In this document: one piece after another, positions 21,541-30,378 of the stretch | How the letters are laid out: every line of letters starts with the position of its first letter | How positions within the stretch are numbered: the stretch's first letter is position 1 | NCBI RefSeq assembly: GCF_014197015.1 | Contig: NZ_JACIET010000002.1 | Span: 1,548,016 to 1,612,015 of the forward strand | From: Niveibacterium umoris | GTDB lineage: Bacteria > Pseudomonadota > Gammaproteobacteria > Burkholderiales > Rhodocyclaceae | Direction: 5' to 3' | DNA: 64,000 nt | Program-made: the position numbers and the translations under genes | The notes under the pieces: generated by a model | Databases searched by the model: none | Seen by the model: only the letters and a program-made list of their open reading frames with translations | What the model was told of the DNA's origin: nothing

Positions 21541-22986
21541 GTGACCACTTTGCAGGACGCTCGCCGCCTTGGGGCGCAGGGATTCATCGCGCGCATTCGC
21601 GAACGCGATATGCCGGCGTTCGGCCAGACCGTGAATGCGATCCGCGAAGTTGCCGGCGATGAACGGGCCTCTGCGCATGCTTTGGCCGGGATCATCCTGC
21701 ACGATGCCGCGCTGACCGCGAAAGTGCTGAAGCTGGCCAATAGCGCCTACTTCAACCCGGCCAGGGCGCACATCAGTACCGTCAGTCGGGCGCTGGTGGT
21801 GTTGGGCTTTGATGCGGTCGCCAACATTGCGCTGTCGCTGCTGCTGATCGATGCCATGCTCAAAGGCGGCGTGCGTCAGCGGGTCGTGGCCGAGATGGCA
21901 CGTGCGTTCCATGCGGCGGTGCAGGCGCGAACCTTTGCGAGCCTGGCGGGCGATCCCAACACCGAAGAGGTCTTCATCACAGCCCTGCTGGCACGCATGG
22001 GCGAGATGGCGTTCTGGTGCTTCGGTGACGAAGCGGCGTCCTCGCTCGACGGCGCCATGATCACCGGCGTGCCGGCCGAAGTCGCCGAGCAGAATGTGCT
22101 CGGATACCGGCTGCGCCAGATCACGCTAGGCCTGGTCAAGGAATGGCGACTCGGCGGCCTGCTCATCAGCGTGATCGAGCAGGGCGAGCGCGGCGGGCCG
22201 CGCGAGAAGAACGTCGTGCTGGCCCAGTCGCTCGCACGGGCGGCCGAAGCAGGGTGGGACGCGCCGCAGACGCGGCAAGTGCTCGAGCAGGTCGCCAAGC
22301 ATCTGGATCGCCCGCTCGACGAGATCCTGCCCTTGATTACCGACAATGCGATCGCCGCGGCACAAGCGGCTGTCAGCTACGGCGCCCATGAGGCGGCGCA
22401 ACTGATTCCGGTGCCGCGCAGCGGCGGGTCCGCGCAGGTCGCCGAAGAGGAAGAGCCCGGTGGGCCCAATCCCATGCTGCAGCTGAAGATCCTGCGCGAC
22501 CTTTCGATGCTGATCGCAGGCAAACCGAACCTGAACGATGTGCTGACCCTTGCGCTCGAGGGTATCTACCGCGGCATCGGCATGGATCGCGCACTCTTCG
22601 CGCTGCTCACGCCTGATCGGCAGCACCTCGTCGGCAAGGCCGGGCTCGGGCAGGGCGCCGACGCGCTGGTGCGGGCGTTCCAGTTTGCGCTCGACGGCAG
22701 TCCGGGCGAACTCATCAACACCGTGATCGGGCGACAGCAGAGTTTCGTTGTCTGCAACTCCTTCGATGCGCCGGTAAGGCTCGAGCGACTGACGCGCGCA
22801 GGGGGTGTGCCGCCGTTCGTGATGGCCCCGATCGTGGTGCACGGCCGAGTCATCGGCGCCTTTTATGCCGACCGCACGCAGGCCGAAGCTGCGCTTTCCG
22901 ACGAAGACGCCAACGGCGTGCTGCATTTCGTGCAGCAGGCCTCGCTGGGCTTCGAGCATGTCGCGTCACGAGCCGGGCGCAGCTGA
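21541..22986 (+). CDS. HDOD domain and GAF-like domain signalling protein
   Basis: The N-terminal half (about residues 20-215) is an HDOD domain, an HD-related fold without catalytic activity. It is recognisable by LAGIILHDAALTAKVLKLAN and SRALVVLGFDAVANIALS. The C-terminal third (about 315-475) looks like a GAF domain, starting ILRDLSMLIAGKPNL and holding FVVCNSFDAPVRL and GVPPFVMAPIVVHGRVIGAFYADR. HDOD proteins act in bacterial signalling, often with c-di-GMP or two-component systems; the ligand here is unknown. The start is GTG at 21541; no other start with a better ribosome site was seen. It stands alone after the secA terminator, 60 bases before argJ. Confidence 0.85.
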   Translation: MTTLQDARRLGAQGFIARIRERDMPAFGQTVNAIREVAGDERASAHALAGIILHDAALTAKVLKLANSAYFNPARAHISTVSRALVVLGFDAVANIALSLLLIDAMLKGGVRQRVVAEMARAFHAAVQARTFASLAGDPNTEEVFITALLARMGEMAFWCFGDEAASSLDGAMITGVPAEVAEQNVLGYRLRQITLGLVKEWRLGGLLISVIEQGERGGPREKNVVLAQSLARAAEAGWDAPQTRQVLEQVAKHLDRPLDEILPLITDNAIAAAQAAVSYGAHEAAQLIPVPRSGGSAQVAEEEEPGGPNPMLQLKILRDLSMLIAGKPNLNDVLTLALEGIYRGIGMDRALFALLTPDRQHLVGKAGLGQGADALVRAFQFALDGSPGELINTVIGRQQSFVVCNSFDAPVRLERLTRAGGVPPFVMAPIVVHGRVIGAFYADRTQAEAALSDEDANGVLHFVQQASLGFEHVASRAGRS

Positions 22987-23046
22987 TCCGCTAAACTTGC
23001 AGACAATCCGGCCGCGTTGGCGCGCCGCTCATTGCCTGGAGCCATC

Positions 23047-24288
23047 ATGCCTGTTCGCCTCTCCCCCCCTGTCGCCTCCGAACTCCTGCCGGTCGCCGGT
23101 GTCCGCCTGGGTGTGACCCAGGCCGGCATCCGCAAGGCGGACCGTCGCGACCTGACCCTGATCGAACTCTCGGAAGGCAGTCGCGCCGCTGGGGTATTCA
23201 CCCAGAACCGCTTCTGCGCGGCGCCGGTACAGGTTTGCCAGGCGCACCTTGCCGCCGGGAGCGCGATACGGGCACTGGTCATCAATACCGGCATCGCGAA
23301 TGCGGGCACCGGCGAGCTCGGGCTTGCCAATGCGCGTGCCACCTGTGAAGCCGTCGGCGCACAACTGGGCGTCGATGCGAGGGCAGTGCTGCCCTTCTCG
23401 ACGGGCGTGATCCTCGAGCATCTTCCGGTGGATCGCCTCGTCGCCGGCCTGCCGGCCGCACAGGCCAACCTGCGGGCGGATGGCTGGCATGAGGCGGCCC
23501 ACGGCATCATGACAACCGACACCGTCGCCAAGGCCACCTCACGGCGCATCGAGCTGGGCGGCAAGACGGTGACGGTGACCGGTATCAGCAAGGGTGCCGG
23601 CATGATCAAGCCGAACATGGCCACCATGCTGGGTTTTGTCGCCACCGACGCGGCCGTCGCTCAGCCACTGCTGCAACAACTGGTGCGCGAAGCGGCGGAC
23701 CTGTCGTTCAACAGCATTACCGTGGATGGCGACACGTCGACCAACGATTCCTTCATCCTGATCGCGACCGGCGCCGCCGGCACTCCGGAGATCGCGGACG
23801 AAAGCACTGCCGACTATGCTGCATTGCGCAGCGCGATCATCGATGTCGCGGTGTGGTTGGCGCAGGCCATCGTGAGGGATGGCGAAGGTGCGACCAAGTT
23901 CATGACGATTGCAGTGAGCGGAGGCGCCAATCGCGAGGAGTGCCGCAAGGTGGGTTACGCGGTTGCCCACTCGCCGCTGGTCAAGACGGCGTTTTTCGCG
24001 TCAGATCCGAATCTCGGCCGCATCCTCGCGGCGATCGGGTATGCCGGCGTCGTCGATCTCGACGTCGATCGCCTGCGTGTCTGGCTGGGCGACGGCGCGT
24101 CGGAAGTGCTTGTTGCGGAAATGGGCGGGCGTGCGGCAAGCTACCAGGAAACAGAGGGCGCCCGCATCATGAAGGCTGACGAGATTACCGTCCGCATCGA
24201 TCTTGCGCGCGGACCCGCTCAAGCGGTCGTCTGGACCTGCGATTTCTCCTACGATTACGTGAAGATCAACGCGGACTATCGTTCCTGA
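23047..24288 (+). CDS. argJ: Bifunctional glutamate N-acetyltransferase/amino-acid acetyltransferase ArgJ
   Basis: ArgJ recycles the acetyl group from N-acetylornithine to glutamate in arginine synthesis, and may also use acetyl-CoA. The protein is 413 residues from ATG 23047. The self-cleavage site is KPNMATML: the threonine (T193) becomes the N-terminal nucleophile of the beta chain. The N-terminal segment [17 protein letters not shown] and the oxyanion-hole region are typical. The stop TGA shares its last base with the ATG of the downstream GGDEF gene (TGATG), so both are translated from one message. Confidence 0.96.
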   Translation: MPVRLSPPVASELLPVAGVRLGVTQAGIRKADRRDLTLIELSEGSRAAGVFTQNRFCAAPVQVCQAHLAAGSAIRALVINTGIANAGTGELGLANARATCEAVGAQLGVDARAVLPFSTGVILEHLPVDRLVAGLPAAQANLRADGWHEAAHGIMTTDTVAKATSRRIELGGKTVTVTGISKGAGMIKPNMATMLGFVATDAAVAQPLLQQLVREAADLSFNSITVDGDTSTNDSFILIATGAAGTPEIADESTADYAALRSAIIDVAVWLAQAIVRDGEGATKFMTIAVSGGANREECRKVGYAVAHSPLVKTAFFASDPNLGRILAAIGYAGVVDLDVDRLRVWLGDGASEVLVAEMGGRAASYQETEGARIMKADEITVRIDLARGPAQAVVWTCDFSYDYVKINADYRS

Positions 24289-26105
24289 TGAATCGACCGC
24301 CCCGAACCGTGCTGCGTCTACTTGCCTGGCTGGCATTGCTGCTCGCCTCGCTGTGGGTGCTGGCGCCGGTCTGGGCGGCGCCGCCACCGCACACTGCCCG
24401 TATCCATTTTCATCGCGATGACGGGCGTTATGAGGGCTGGGGCTTGCATGTCTGGGGCGATGGGCATGCATTGGGGGCCGACGTCCTATGGACCGAGCCC
24501 CTCAAGCCCAGCGGCACCACACCTTTCGGGGTCTATTTCGACGTCCCGCTGATGGCAGAGGCGGAAAGCCTCAACTTCATCATTCACCGGGGCGAGCAGA
24601 AGAGCGTTGCGACCGATCAGTTGCTGCCACTCGACGAGTTCCACAACGAAGTGTGGATCAAGTCGGGCGACGCAAAACTCTACGCGATGGAGCCGGGCGT
24701 CACCGCGGTGCCGCCGGCGATCGTTCAGATGAAGATGGCGGCAGAACGGCAGCCGGTCGGTGTTTGGGTGGCGCTTGCGATCTTCCTGACGGTCGGCTTT
24801 GTGACGGTGATCGCGCATCGCCGGACCAGTCGGTTGCACGATCAGATCGGCATGCAGACCTCGCTGCTCGCAGAAGCGCGTGCCGAGCTTGCGCGGCAGA
24901 CTTCGGTGCAGAGCGAGATGCACGCGCAAAACCGGTCGCTTGCCGGAATCGACGAGCTCACAGGGCTGCTGACCCGCGTGGGTTTCCGTCAGGCGCTGGG
25001 TGCCACGCAAGCCAAGGCCAGGCGCAATCGCAATGGCTTTGCGCTGTTCTACATCGATCTCGACCATTTCAAACCGATCAACGATCAGCACGGCCATGCC
25101 GCGGGCGATCAGGTGCTGCGCACCGTGGCGAGCCGGTTCGTTGCGGCGGTGAGGGAAAGCGATACCGTCGCAAGGCTGGGCGGCGACGAGTTCGTCGTGA
25201 TCGCCGACGAATTGGCAGACCCGCTTGCGGCGGCGCGCCTTGCGGCGAAGCTGGTCAGTTGCGCGACCGAAGTGGTCGGCCATGGTGACCTGCTGTTGCG
25301 GGTTGCGGCGAGTATCGGTGTCGCCGTCTATCCGCACGACGGCGAGGACGACGCGCTGATCGCCTCGGCCGATGCGGCGATGTACCGCGCCAAGAATGCC
25401 GGCCGGAACTGCTTCCGCTTTGCGGCCGCCGAATTCGACGACCTCCTTGCGCAACACGAGTCCGCCGAAGGCATCTGGCGTGACGCGCTGCTCAATGGGG
25501 CGCTCGATGCCTCGTGGCTGGAGCTGACCGCAGTCGCGGGCGGCGTCTGGGCGCGGCGGGTCGCGCCTTGCGTACGCAAAGCCGAAGGCGGCGCGCTCAA
25601 GGTCCTGCCCGAATTGGTCGCGCCAGACGCGGGTCTGGCGCTCGACGCGGATCTGCTATTGCTCGACAAACTCGCCGAGGCGGCCGAAGCCGGGGGCGAA
25701 GGTTCGCTGTGGATTCTCGCGCCGGCGCGCTCCAGCCTTAGCGACCCGCGCTTCCTGTCCGCCTGCCGCGGCGTGGTTGCGCGCCTGAAGCCGGCCGGCG
25801 CGATCCTGGTGCTGGAGCTGGATGCCGGCATGTCGCGGCCCGAAGGCTTGGCCGATCTATTGGCCCGTGGCGTGAAGTGCGGCGTCCGCGTGACCGACCC
25901 CAGCCGACTGCGGGTCGAAGCCCTGCTGCCCAAATCGGTGTCCTACATCAGCCTGATCCCTGACGGCGACGAATTGCACCAGCGCGCCGTGCTGGCGGTG
26001 GCTGCCGCCGCTCGGGGCGTCGGTGTGCCGATCGTGCTGAGCGTGTGCGCAACCGCTTCTGTGCCCGCCGAACTTGGGGCGACCGCAATGTATCGCGTGA
26101 CCTGA
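24288..26105 (+). CDS. Diguanylate cyclase with CBM41-like glucan-binding domain and degenerate EAL-like tail
   Basis: The 605 residues have a signal-like hydrophobic N-terminus (about 8-30). Residues 35-136 resemble the pullulanase-associated domain (CBM41), with RIHFHRDDGRYEGWGLHVWG including Trp 51 and 56. A membrane helix (about 158-176) and a coiled coil (185-215) follow. The GGDEF domain (about 216-380) has intact GGDEF at 298-302 and an RxxD inhibitory site (RESD, 289-292) exactly five residues earlier. The C-terminal 210 residues resemble an EAL domain in layout but lack EAL and its metal ligands. The layout implies a periplasmic sensor of alpha-glucans controlling c-di-GMP synthesis; the ligand is inferred. 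It is coupled to argJ. Confidence 0.85.
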   Translation: MNRPPRTVLRLLAWLALLLASLWVLAPVWAAPPPHTARIHFHRDDGRYEGWGLHVWGDGHALGADVLWTEPLKPSGTTPFGVYFDVPLMAEAESLNFIIHRGEQKSVATDQLLPLDEFHNEVWIKSGDAKLYAMEPGVTAVPPAIVQMKMAAERQPVGVWVALAIFLTVGFVTVIAHRRTSRLHDQIGMQTSLLAEARAELARQTSVQSEMHAQNRSLAGIDELTGLLTRVGFRQALGATQAKARRNRNGFALFYIDLDHFKPINDQHGHAAGDQVLRTVASRFVAAVRESDTVARLGGDEFVVIADELADPLAAARLAAKLVSCATEVVGHGDLLLRVAASIGVAVYPHDGEDDALIASADAAMYRAKNAGRNCFRFAAAEFDDLLAQHESAEGIWRDALLNGALDASWLELTAVAGGVWARRVAPCVRKAEGGALKVLPELVAPDAGLALDADLLLLDKLAEAAEAGGEGSLWILAPARSSLSDPRFLSACRGVVARLKPAGAILVLELDAGMSRPEGLADLLARGVKCGVRVTDPSRLRVEALLPKSVSYISLIPDGDELHQRAVLAVAAAARGVGVPIVLSVCATASVPAELGATAMYRVT

Positions 26106-26121
26106 CAGCCCCCGGCCGCGC

Positions 26122-26505
26122 TCAGTGCAACATGCGCGGCGCCGCCAGCACGAATTCAGGGATCGTGGCGTCGAACGGTTCGCCGCTCTCGGCCACCATC
26201 TGGTATTCCCCGCGCATGGTGCCGACCGCGGTGCCGATCGCGCAGCCGCTGGTGTATTCGAACGCCTCGCCGGGCGCCAGCAGGGGCTGCTCCCCAACCA
26301 CGCCCACGCCGCGCACTTCCTGCACGCGGCCTTCCGAGTCGGTGATCACCCAGTGGCGACTGATCAACTGCGCCGCGATCTCGCCACGGTTCTCGATGGT
26401 GACGGTGTAGGCGAACACGTAACGCCCGGCAGTCGGATCCGACTGGTCTGCGATGTATTCGGAACGGGCGGACACCTGGATTTCCGGGCTCAAAGAGTCA
26501 GACAT
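26122..26505 (-). CDS. apaG: Co2+/Mg2+ efflux protein ApaG family
   Basis: ApaG is a small fibronectin-III-like beta-sandwich protein whose exact role is unsettled. Mutants affect cobalt and magnesium resistance in Salmonella. From ATG 26505 the protein is 127 residues, the normal length, with YVFAYTVTIENRG, the glycine-rich GVGVVGEQPLLAPGE loop and the C-terminal MRGEYQMV motif. Thirteen further in-frame codons upstream lack conservation. It is convergent with the cyclase gene and divergent from rpe, an order found in other betaproteobacteria. Confidence 0.95.
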   Translation of the reverse strand: MSDSLSPEIQVSARSEYIADQSDPTAGRYVFAYTVTIENRGEIAAQLISRHWVITDSEGRVQEVRGVGVVGEQPLLAPGEAFEYTSGCAIGTAVGTMRGEYQMVAESGEPFDATIPEFVLAAPRMLH

Positions 26506-26645
26506 CGGTTTCTCTGCGACATGAGGCTGGGCGATAGCCCCCATTCAATCCGCCAATGCCGGCTCACGCCATGTTCGAATTCACGGTCGGTTTCCGGAAA
26601 ACCGCCGCTTCTGGGAAAATCGTGGTTTTGGGGTGGGGGAACACC

Positions 26646-27338
26646 GTGAGTTATCGCATCGCGCCGAGCATCCTGTCGGCAAACTTCGCCAAGCTGGGCG
26701 AAGAGGTTCTGAACGTTCTGGCCTCGGGGGCCGACTGGATCCACTTCGACGTGATGGACAACCATTACGTGCCGAACCTGACGATCGGCCCGCTGGTTTG
26801 CGAGGCGCTGCGCCCGCTTACCAACGCGACGATCGATGTGCACCTGATGGTCGAGCCGGTCGACGCGCTGGTGCCGATGTTCGCCAACGCCGGCGCCAAT
26901 ATCATCACCTTTCACCCGGAAGCGTCGCGCCATGTCGATCGCACGCTGGCGCTGATCCGCGATCATGGTTGCCAGGCCGGGCTGGTGTTCAATCCCGCGA
27001 CGCCCTTGTCCTGGCTCGATCATGTGATGGACAAGATCGACCTGATCATGCTGATGTCGGTAAACCCCGGCTTCGGCGGCCAGAAGTTCATTCCGCAGAC
27101 GCTGGTCAAGCTCGCCGAAGCGCGCAAGCGCCTGGACGCATGGGAGCAGCAGACCGGCAAGAAGATCCTGCTCGAGATCGACGGCGGCGTGAAGATCGAC
27201 AACATCGCCGAGATCGCCCGCGCCGGTGCGGACACCTTTGTCGCCGGGTCTGCGGTTTTCGGTGCCGGCAAGGCCAGTGACCCGAACCGTTACGACAGCG
27301 TGATCGCCGCGCTGCGCGAACAACTGGCGCAGGTCTGA
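26646..27338 (+). CDS. rpe: Ribulose-phosphate 3-epimerase
   Basis: Rpe interconverts ribulose 5-phosphate and xylulose 5-phosphate in the pentose phosphate pathway. The 230-residue TIM barrel begins [18 protein letters not shown] and has [34 protein letters not shown] and the phosphate loop [11 protein letters not shown], all conserved. I chose GTG at 26646 behind a gggg-rich ribosome site because it gives the standard N-terminus; the open frame reaches back to 26556. gph follows three bases after the stop, so they form an operon. Confidence 0.97.
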   Translation: MSYRIAPSILSANFAKLGEEVLNVLASGADWIHFDVMDNHYVPNLTIGPLVCEALRPLTNATIDVHLMVEPVDALVPMFANAGANIITFHPEASRHVDRTLALIRDHGCQAGLVFNPATPLSWLDHVMDKIDLIMLMSVNPGFGGQKFIPQTLVKLAEARKRLDAWEQQTGKKILLEIDGGVKIDNIAEIARAGADTFVAGSAVFGAGKASDPNRYDSVIAALREQLAQV

Positions 27339-27341
27339 ACC

Positions 27342-28028
27342 ATGCATGTGCGGCGCTTCGATGTGGATGCGGTGCTGTTTGACCTGGATGGCACGCTGCT
27401 CGACACCATCCCGGATCTGCACGAAGCCGCGCGCCGCATGCTCGAAGAGCTGCATGAGCCGACCCGAACGCTCGACGAAGTCACACGTTTCGTCGGGCGC
27501 GGCATTCCCAATCTGGTCGAACGCTGCCTGACCGACGGGCGTGCCGCGCGCGACGCCGCGTCGCTGGAAGCCGCGGTCGCGGTATTCCGCCGCCATTACG
27601 CTGCAGTGAATGGTCACTCCACCCGCATTTACGAAGGTGTGGCGGAGACACTCGGCGCCCTGCAGGCGCAGGGCATCCGCATGGCATGCATCACCAACAA
27701 GGCTGGCGCCTTTACGGTGCCCTTGCTCGAGCGCATGGGGCTCGCGCGCTTTTTCGACTGCGTGGTGAGCGGCGACACGCTGCCGGTGAAGAAGCCGGAC
27801 CCCGCGCCCTTGCTGCATGCCTGCGAGGCGCTGGGCGTCTCGCCGACCCGCGCGCTGATGGTGGGCGATTCGGCCAATGACGCGCTCGCCGCACAAACCG
27901 CCGGCGTGCCGGTGCTGCTGATGACCTACGGCTACAGCGAAGGCCGCGCCGTGGACACCATCGAATGCGACGGGTTAGTATCCGCGTTCCCCGGATTGCT
28001 GCGCCTGATCGGGCGCGCTCCGGACTGA
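27342..28028 (+). CDS. gph: Phosphoglycolate phosphatase
   Basis: Gph is a HAD-superfamily phosphatase that removes phosphoglycolate formed by DNA repair or oxygenation. The 228 residues contain HAD motif I FDLDGT with D14 and D16, motif II around ITNKAG, the lysine in VKKPDP (motif III) and the acidic MVGDSANDALAA (motif IV). Its place between rpe and trpE is common in beta- and gammaproteobacteria. The related family includes other sugar-phosphate phosphatases, so the substrate is inferred from context. Confidence 0.93.
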   Translation: MHVRRFDVDAVLFDLDGTLLDTIPDLHEAARRMLEELHEPTRTLDEVTRFVGRGIPNLVERCLTDGRAARDAASLEAAVAVFRRHYAAVNGHSTRIYEGVAETLGALQAQGIRMACITNKAGAFTVPLLERMGLARFFDCVVSGDTLPVKKPDPAPLLHACEALGVSPTRALMVGDSANDALAAQTAGVPVLLMTYGYSEGRAVDTIECDGLVSAFPGLLRLIGRAPD

Positions 28029-28120
28029 ACCTCGACCTCCATGACCTGCGAGAACCTGAACATCGGAAAGGAGCACCTCCCGTCTCGCGCCGCCGCACGA
28101 TGGCAGCGCACCGGGTGCTC

Positions 28121-28172
28121 GTGGCGGGCTGTTTAAGCCCCCGCACCGCAGTTCTGGCGCGGCCTCCCGCGC
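28121..28172 (+). promoter_or_regulatory. two hairpins upstream of trpE (possible leader/attenuator)
   Basis: In the 231-base gap between gph and trpE, an imperfect hairpin at 28121-28146 (GTGGCGGGCT against AGCCCCCGCAC) is followed by a perfect six-base stem, GCGCGG (28157-28162) with CCGCGC (28167-28172), around a cctc loop. A 31-codon ATG frame at 28041-28136 carries Trp codons at positions 21 and 28 and ends inside the first hairpin. No T run follows either stem and the small frame lacks a clear ribosome site, so attenuation is only a possibility. Confidence 0.3.
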
Positions 28173-28259
28173 TACGATGTTCAGCACAATCCGCCCGCGA
28201 CCAGCTTGAAGTGCGCCCCTGATTTGGCGCCCGGCACGGGACAAGAACGTGGAGTCATG

Positions 28260-29747
28260 ATGACCGAATCCGAATTCCTCGCGTTGGCCCAACAGGGTTA
28301 CAACCGGATCCCCCTGACGCTCGAGACCTTCGCCGATCTCGATACGCCGCTCTCGATCTACCTCAAGCTCGCCAACGAATCCTGGACCTACCTGCTCGAA
28401 TCGGTGCAGGGCGGCGAGCGCTTCGGCCGCTATTCGATCATCGGCCTGCGCGCCAACACCCGCATCGAGGTGTACGGCCGTTCGGCCCTGCTGCTGACGA
28501 ACGACCGACTCGTCGAACGTCGCGACTACGGCGACCCGCTCAACTACATCGGCGAGTTCCTGCAACGCATCAAGGTGCCGCCGCGCGACGGCCTGCCGCG
28601 CTACTGCGGTGGTCTGGTCGGGGCCTTTGGCTACGACACCGTGCGTTACATCGAGCCCAAGCTTGCAAAGCATGAGCCGAAGGATCCGCTCGGTGTGCCG
28701 GACATCGTGCTGCTTTTGTCCGAAGAAATCGCGATCGTCGATAACCTTTCCGGCAAGCTGACGCTGGTGGTGTATGCGGAGCCGGAAGTGCCGGGCGCCT
28801 ACAAGCGCGCGCAACGCCGCCTCAAAGAACTGCTCGCACGGCTGCGCGAACCGGTGGCGATTCCGCAGGACGTCTCGGTCGAGCCCGCCGAAGCGGTATC
28901 AGGCTTCGGTGAGGAAGCCTTCAAGACGGCGGTCGGTCGCGCCAAGCAGTACATCGTGGATGGCGACATCATGCAGGTGGTGCTGTCGCAGCGCATGAGC
29001 AAGCCCTTCGCGGCGAGCCCGATGGCGCTCTACCGCAGCCTGCGCGCGCTCAACCCGAGCCCCTACATGTTCTATTTCAACTTCGAGGACTTCCAGGTCG
29101 TCGGCGCATCGCCCGAAATCCTGGTCAAGCTCGAAGACGGCACGGTCACCGTGCGCCCGATCGCCGGCACCCGCAAACGTGGCGCCACCTACGAGGAAGA
29201 TCTGGCGCTGGAGCAGGACCTGCTCGCCGACGAGAAGGAACGTGCCGAACACTTGCAGTTGCTCGATCTGGGGCGCAACGATGTGGGCCGTGTCGCGGCC
29301 ACCGGCACCGTCAAGGTGACCGAGCGCTTCATCGTCGAGCGTTACTCGCATGTGATGCATATCGTCTCGAACGTGGAAGGCCAGTTGCGGGATCTCGACG
29401 ACAAGCGGGCGGCGCCGCTCGCGGTGTTGCGCGCAGCCTTCCCCGCGGGCACGGTATCCGGCGCGCCGAAAGTGCGCGCGATGGAAATCATCGACGAGCT
29501 CGAACCGGTCAAGCGTGGCATCTACGCAGGTGCCGTCGGTTACCTCGGATTCGATGGTGAACTCGACGTCGCCATCGCGATCCGTACCGCCGTCCTCAAG
29601 GATGGTCAGTTGCATGTGCAGGCGGGTGCCGGCATCGTTGCCGACTCCAATCCCGAATCGGAATGGCAGGAAACGCAGAACAAGGCCCGTGCGGTCTTGC
29701 GCGCTGCCGAGATGGCCGAACGCGGCCTCGATACCCGATTCGAATAA
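28260..29747 (+). CDS. trpE: Anthranilate synthase component I
   Basis: TrpE makes anthranilate from chorismate using ammonia passed from TrpG, the first step of tryptophan synthesis. The protein is 495 residues. The N-terminal [15 protein letters not shown] region is the feedback site for tryptophan. The chorismate-binding C-terminal domain has [37 protein letters not shown] and [20 protein letters not shown]. Two adjacent ATGs occur at 28257 and 28260; the second has better spacing (five bases) from ggag. trpG follows eleven bases after the stop. Confidence 0.96.
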   Translation: MTESEFLALAQQGYNRIPLTLETFADLDTPLSIYLKLANESWTYLLESVQGGERFGRYSIIGLRANTRIEVYGRSALLLTNDRLVERRDYGDPLNYIGEFLQRIKVPPRDGLPRYCGGLVGAFGYDTVRYIEPKLAKHEPKDPLGVPDIVLLLSEEIAIVDNLSGKLTLVVYAEPEVPGAYKRAQRRLKELLARLREPVAIPQDVSVEPAEAVSGFGEEAFKTAVGRAKQYIVDGDIMQVVLSQRMSKPFAASPMALYRSLRALNPSPYMFYFNFEDFQVVGASPEILVKLEDGTVTVRPIAGTRKRGATYEEDLALEQDLLADEKERAEHLQLLDLGRNDVGRVAATGTVKVTERFIVERYSHVMHIVSNVEGQLRDLDDKRAAPLAVLRAAFPAGTVSGAPKVRAMEIIDELEPVKRGIYAGAVGYLGFDGELDVAIAIRTAVLKDGQLHVQAGAGIVADSNPESEWQETQNKARAVLRAAEMAERGLDTRFE

Positions 29748-29758
29748 GGAGTACTGCC

Positions 29759-30322
29759 ATGCTGCTGATGATCGACAACTACGACAGCTTCACCTACAAC
29801 CTGGTGCAGTACTTCGGCGAACTCGGCGCCGACGTGCGCGTGTTCCGTAACGACCAGATCACCGTCGAGCAGATCGAGCTCATGCGGCCCGAGAAGCTCG
29901 TCGTCTCCCCGGGGCCGTGTTCGCCCGCGGAAGCCGGCATTTCGGTCGCGGCGATCAAGCACTTCGCCGGCAAGCTGCCGATCCTCGGCGTGTGCCTCGG
30001 CCACCAGTCGATCGGCGCCGCCTTCGGCGGCAAGATCGTGCATGCCAAGCGGCTGATGCACGGCAAGACATCGCCGATCTCGCACCTGGATGCTGGCGTG
30101 TTCCGCGGGATGCCGAATCCCTTCACGGCAACGCGATACCACTCGCTGGCGATCGAGCGCGAGTCCTGCCCCGACTGCCTTGAAGTGACCGCGTGGACGG
30201 ACGATGGCGAGATCATGGGCGTGCGTCATCGGACGCTGCCGATCGAAGGCGTGCAGTTCCATCCCGAGTCGATCCTCACCGAGGGCGGCCACCAGTTGCT
30301 GAAGAACTTTCTCGACATGTGA
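29759..30322 (+). CDS. trpG: Anthranilate synthase component II (glutamine amidotransferase)
   Basis: TrpG releases ammonia from glutamine for TrpE. The 187 residues form a class I amidotransferase with the nucleophile C79 in GVCLGHQ and the H168-E170 pair in FHPES near the end. The N-terminal [20 protein letters not shown] is a family hallmark. In some bacteria this protein also serves aminodeoxychorismate synthase (PabA); that cannot be decided here. ATG 29759 follows an aaggag ribosome site. A strong hairpin lies between it and trpD. Confidence 0.96.
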   Translation: MLLMIDNYDSFTYNLVQYFGELGADVRVFRNDQITVEQIELMRPEKLVVSPGPCSPAEAGISVAAIKHFAGKLPILGVCLGHQSIGAAFGGKIVHAKRLMHGKTSPISHLDAGVFRGMPNPFTATRYHSLAIERESCPDCLEVTAWTDDGEIMGVRHRTLPIEGVQFHPESILTEGGHQLLKNFLDM

Positions 30323-30330
30323 CAGCGCAT

Positions 30331-30359
30331 GAATGAAGCGGCCCGGCGCCGCTTCATTC
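30331..30359 (+). promoter_or_regulatory. perfect 12-bp hairpin between trpG and trpD
   Basis: GAATGAAGCGGC (30331-30342) is fully complementary to GCCGCTTCATTC (30348-30359) with a five-base ccggc loop. It begins eight bases after the trpG stop and ends 19 bases before the trpD ATG. No T run follows on the + strand, so it may slow or process the message within the operon rather than end it. Confidence 0.7.
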
Positions 30360-30378
30360 GTATGTGCGGAGGACGAGC

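Noticed and set aside
27965..28222. 85-codon frame between gph and trpE
   Set aside because: It overlaps the gph end, has no ribosome site and reads like non-coding GC-rich sequence.
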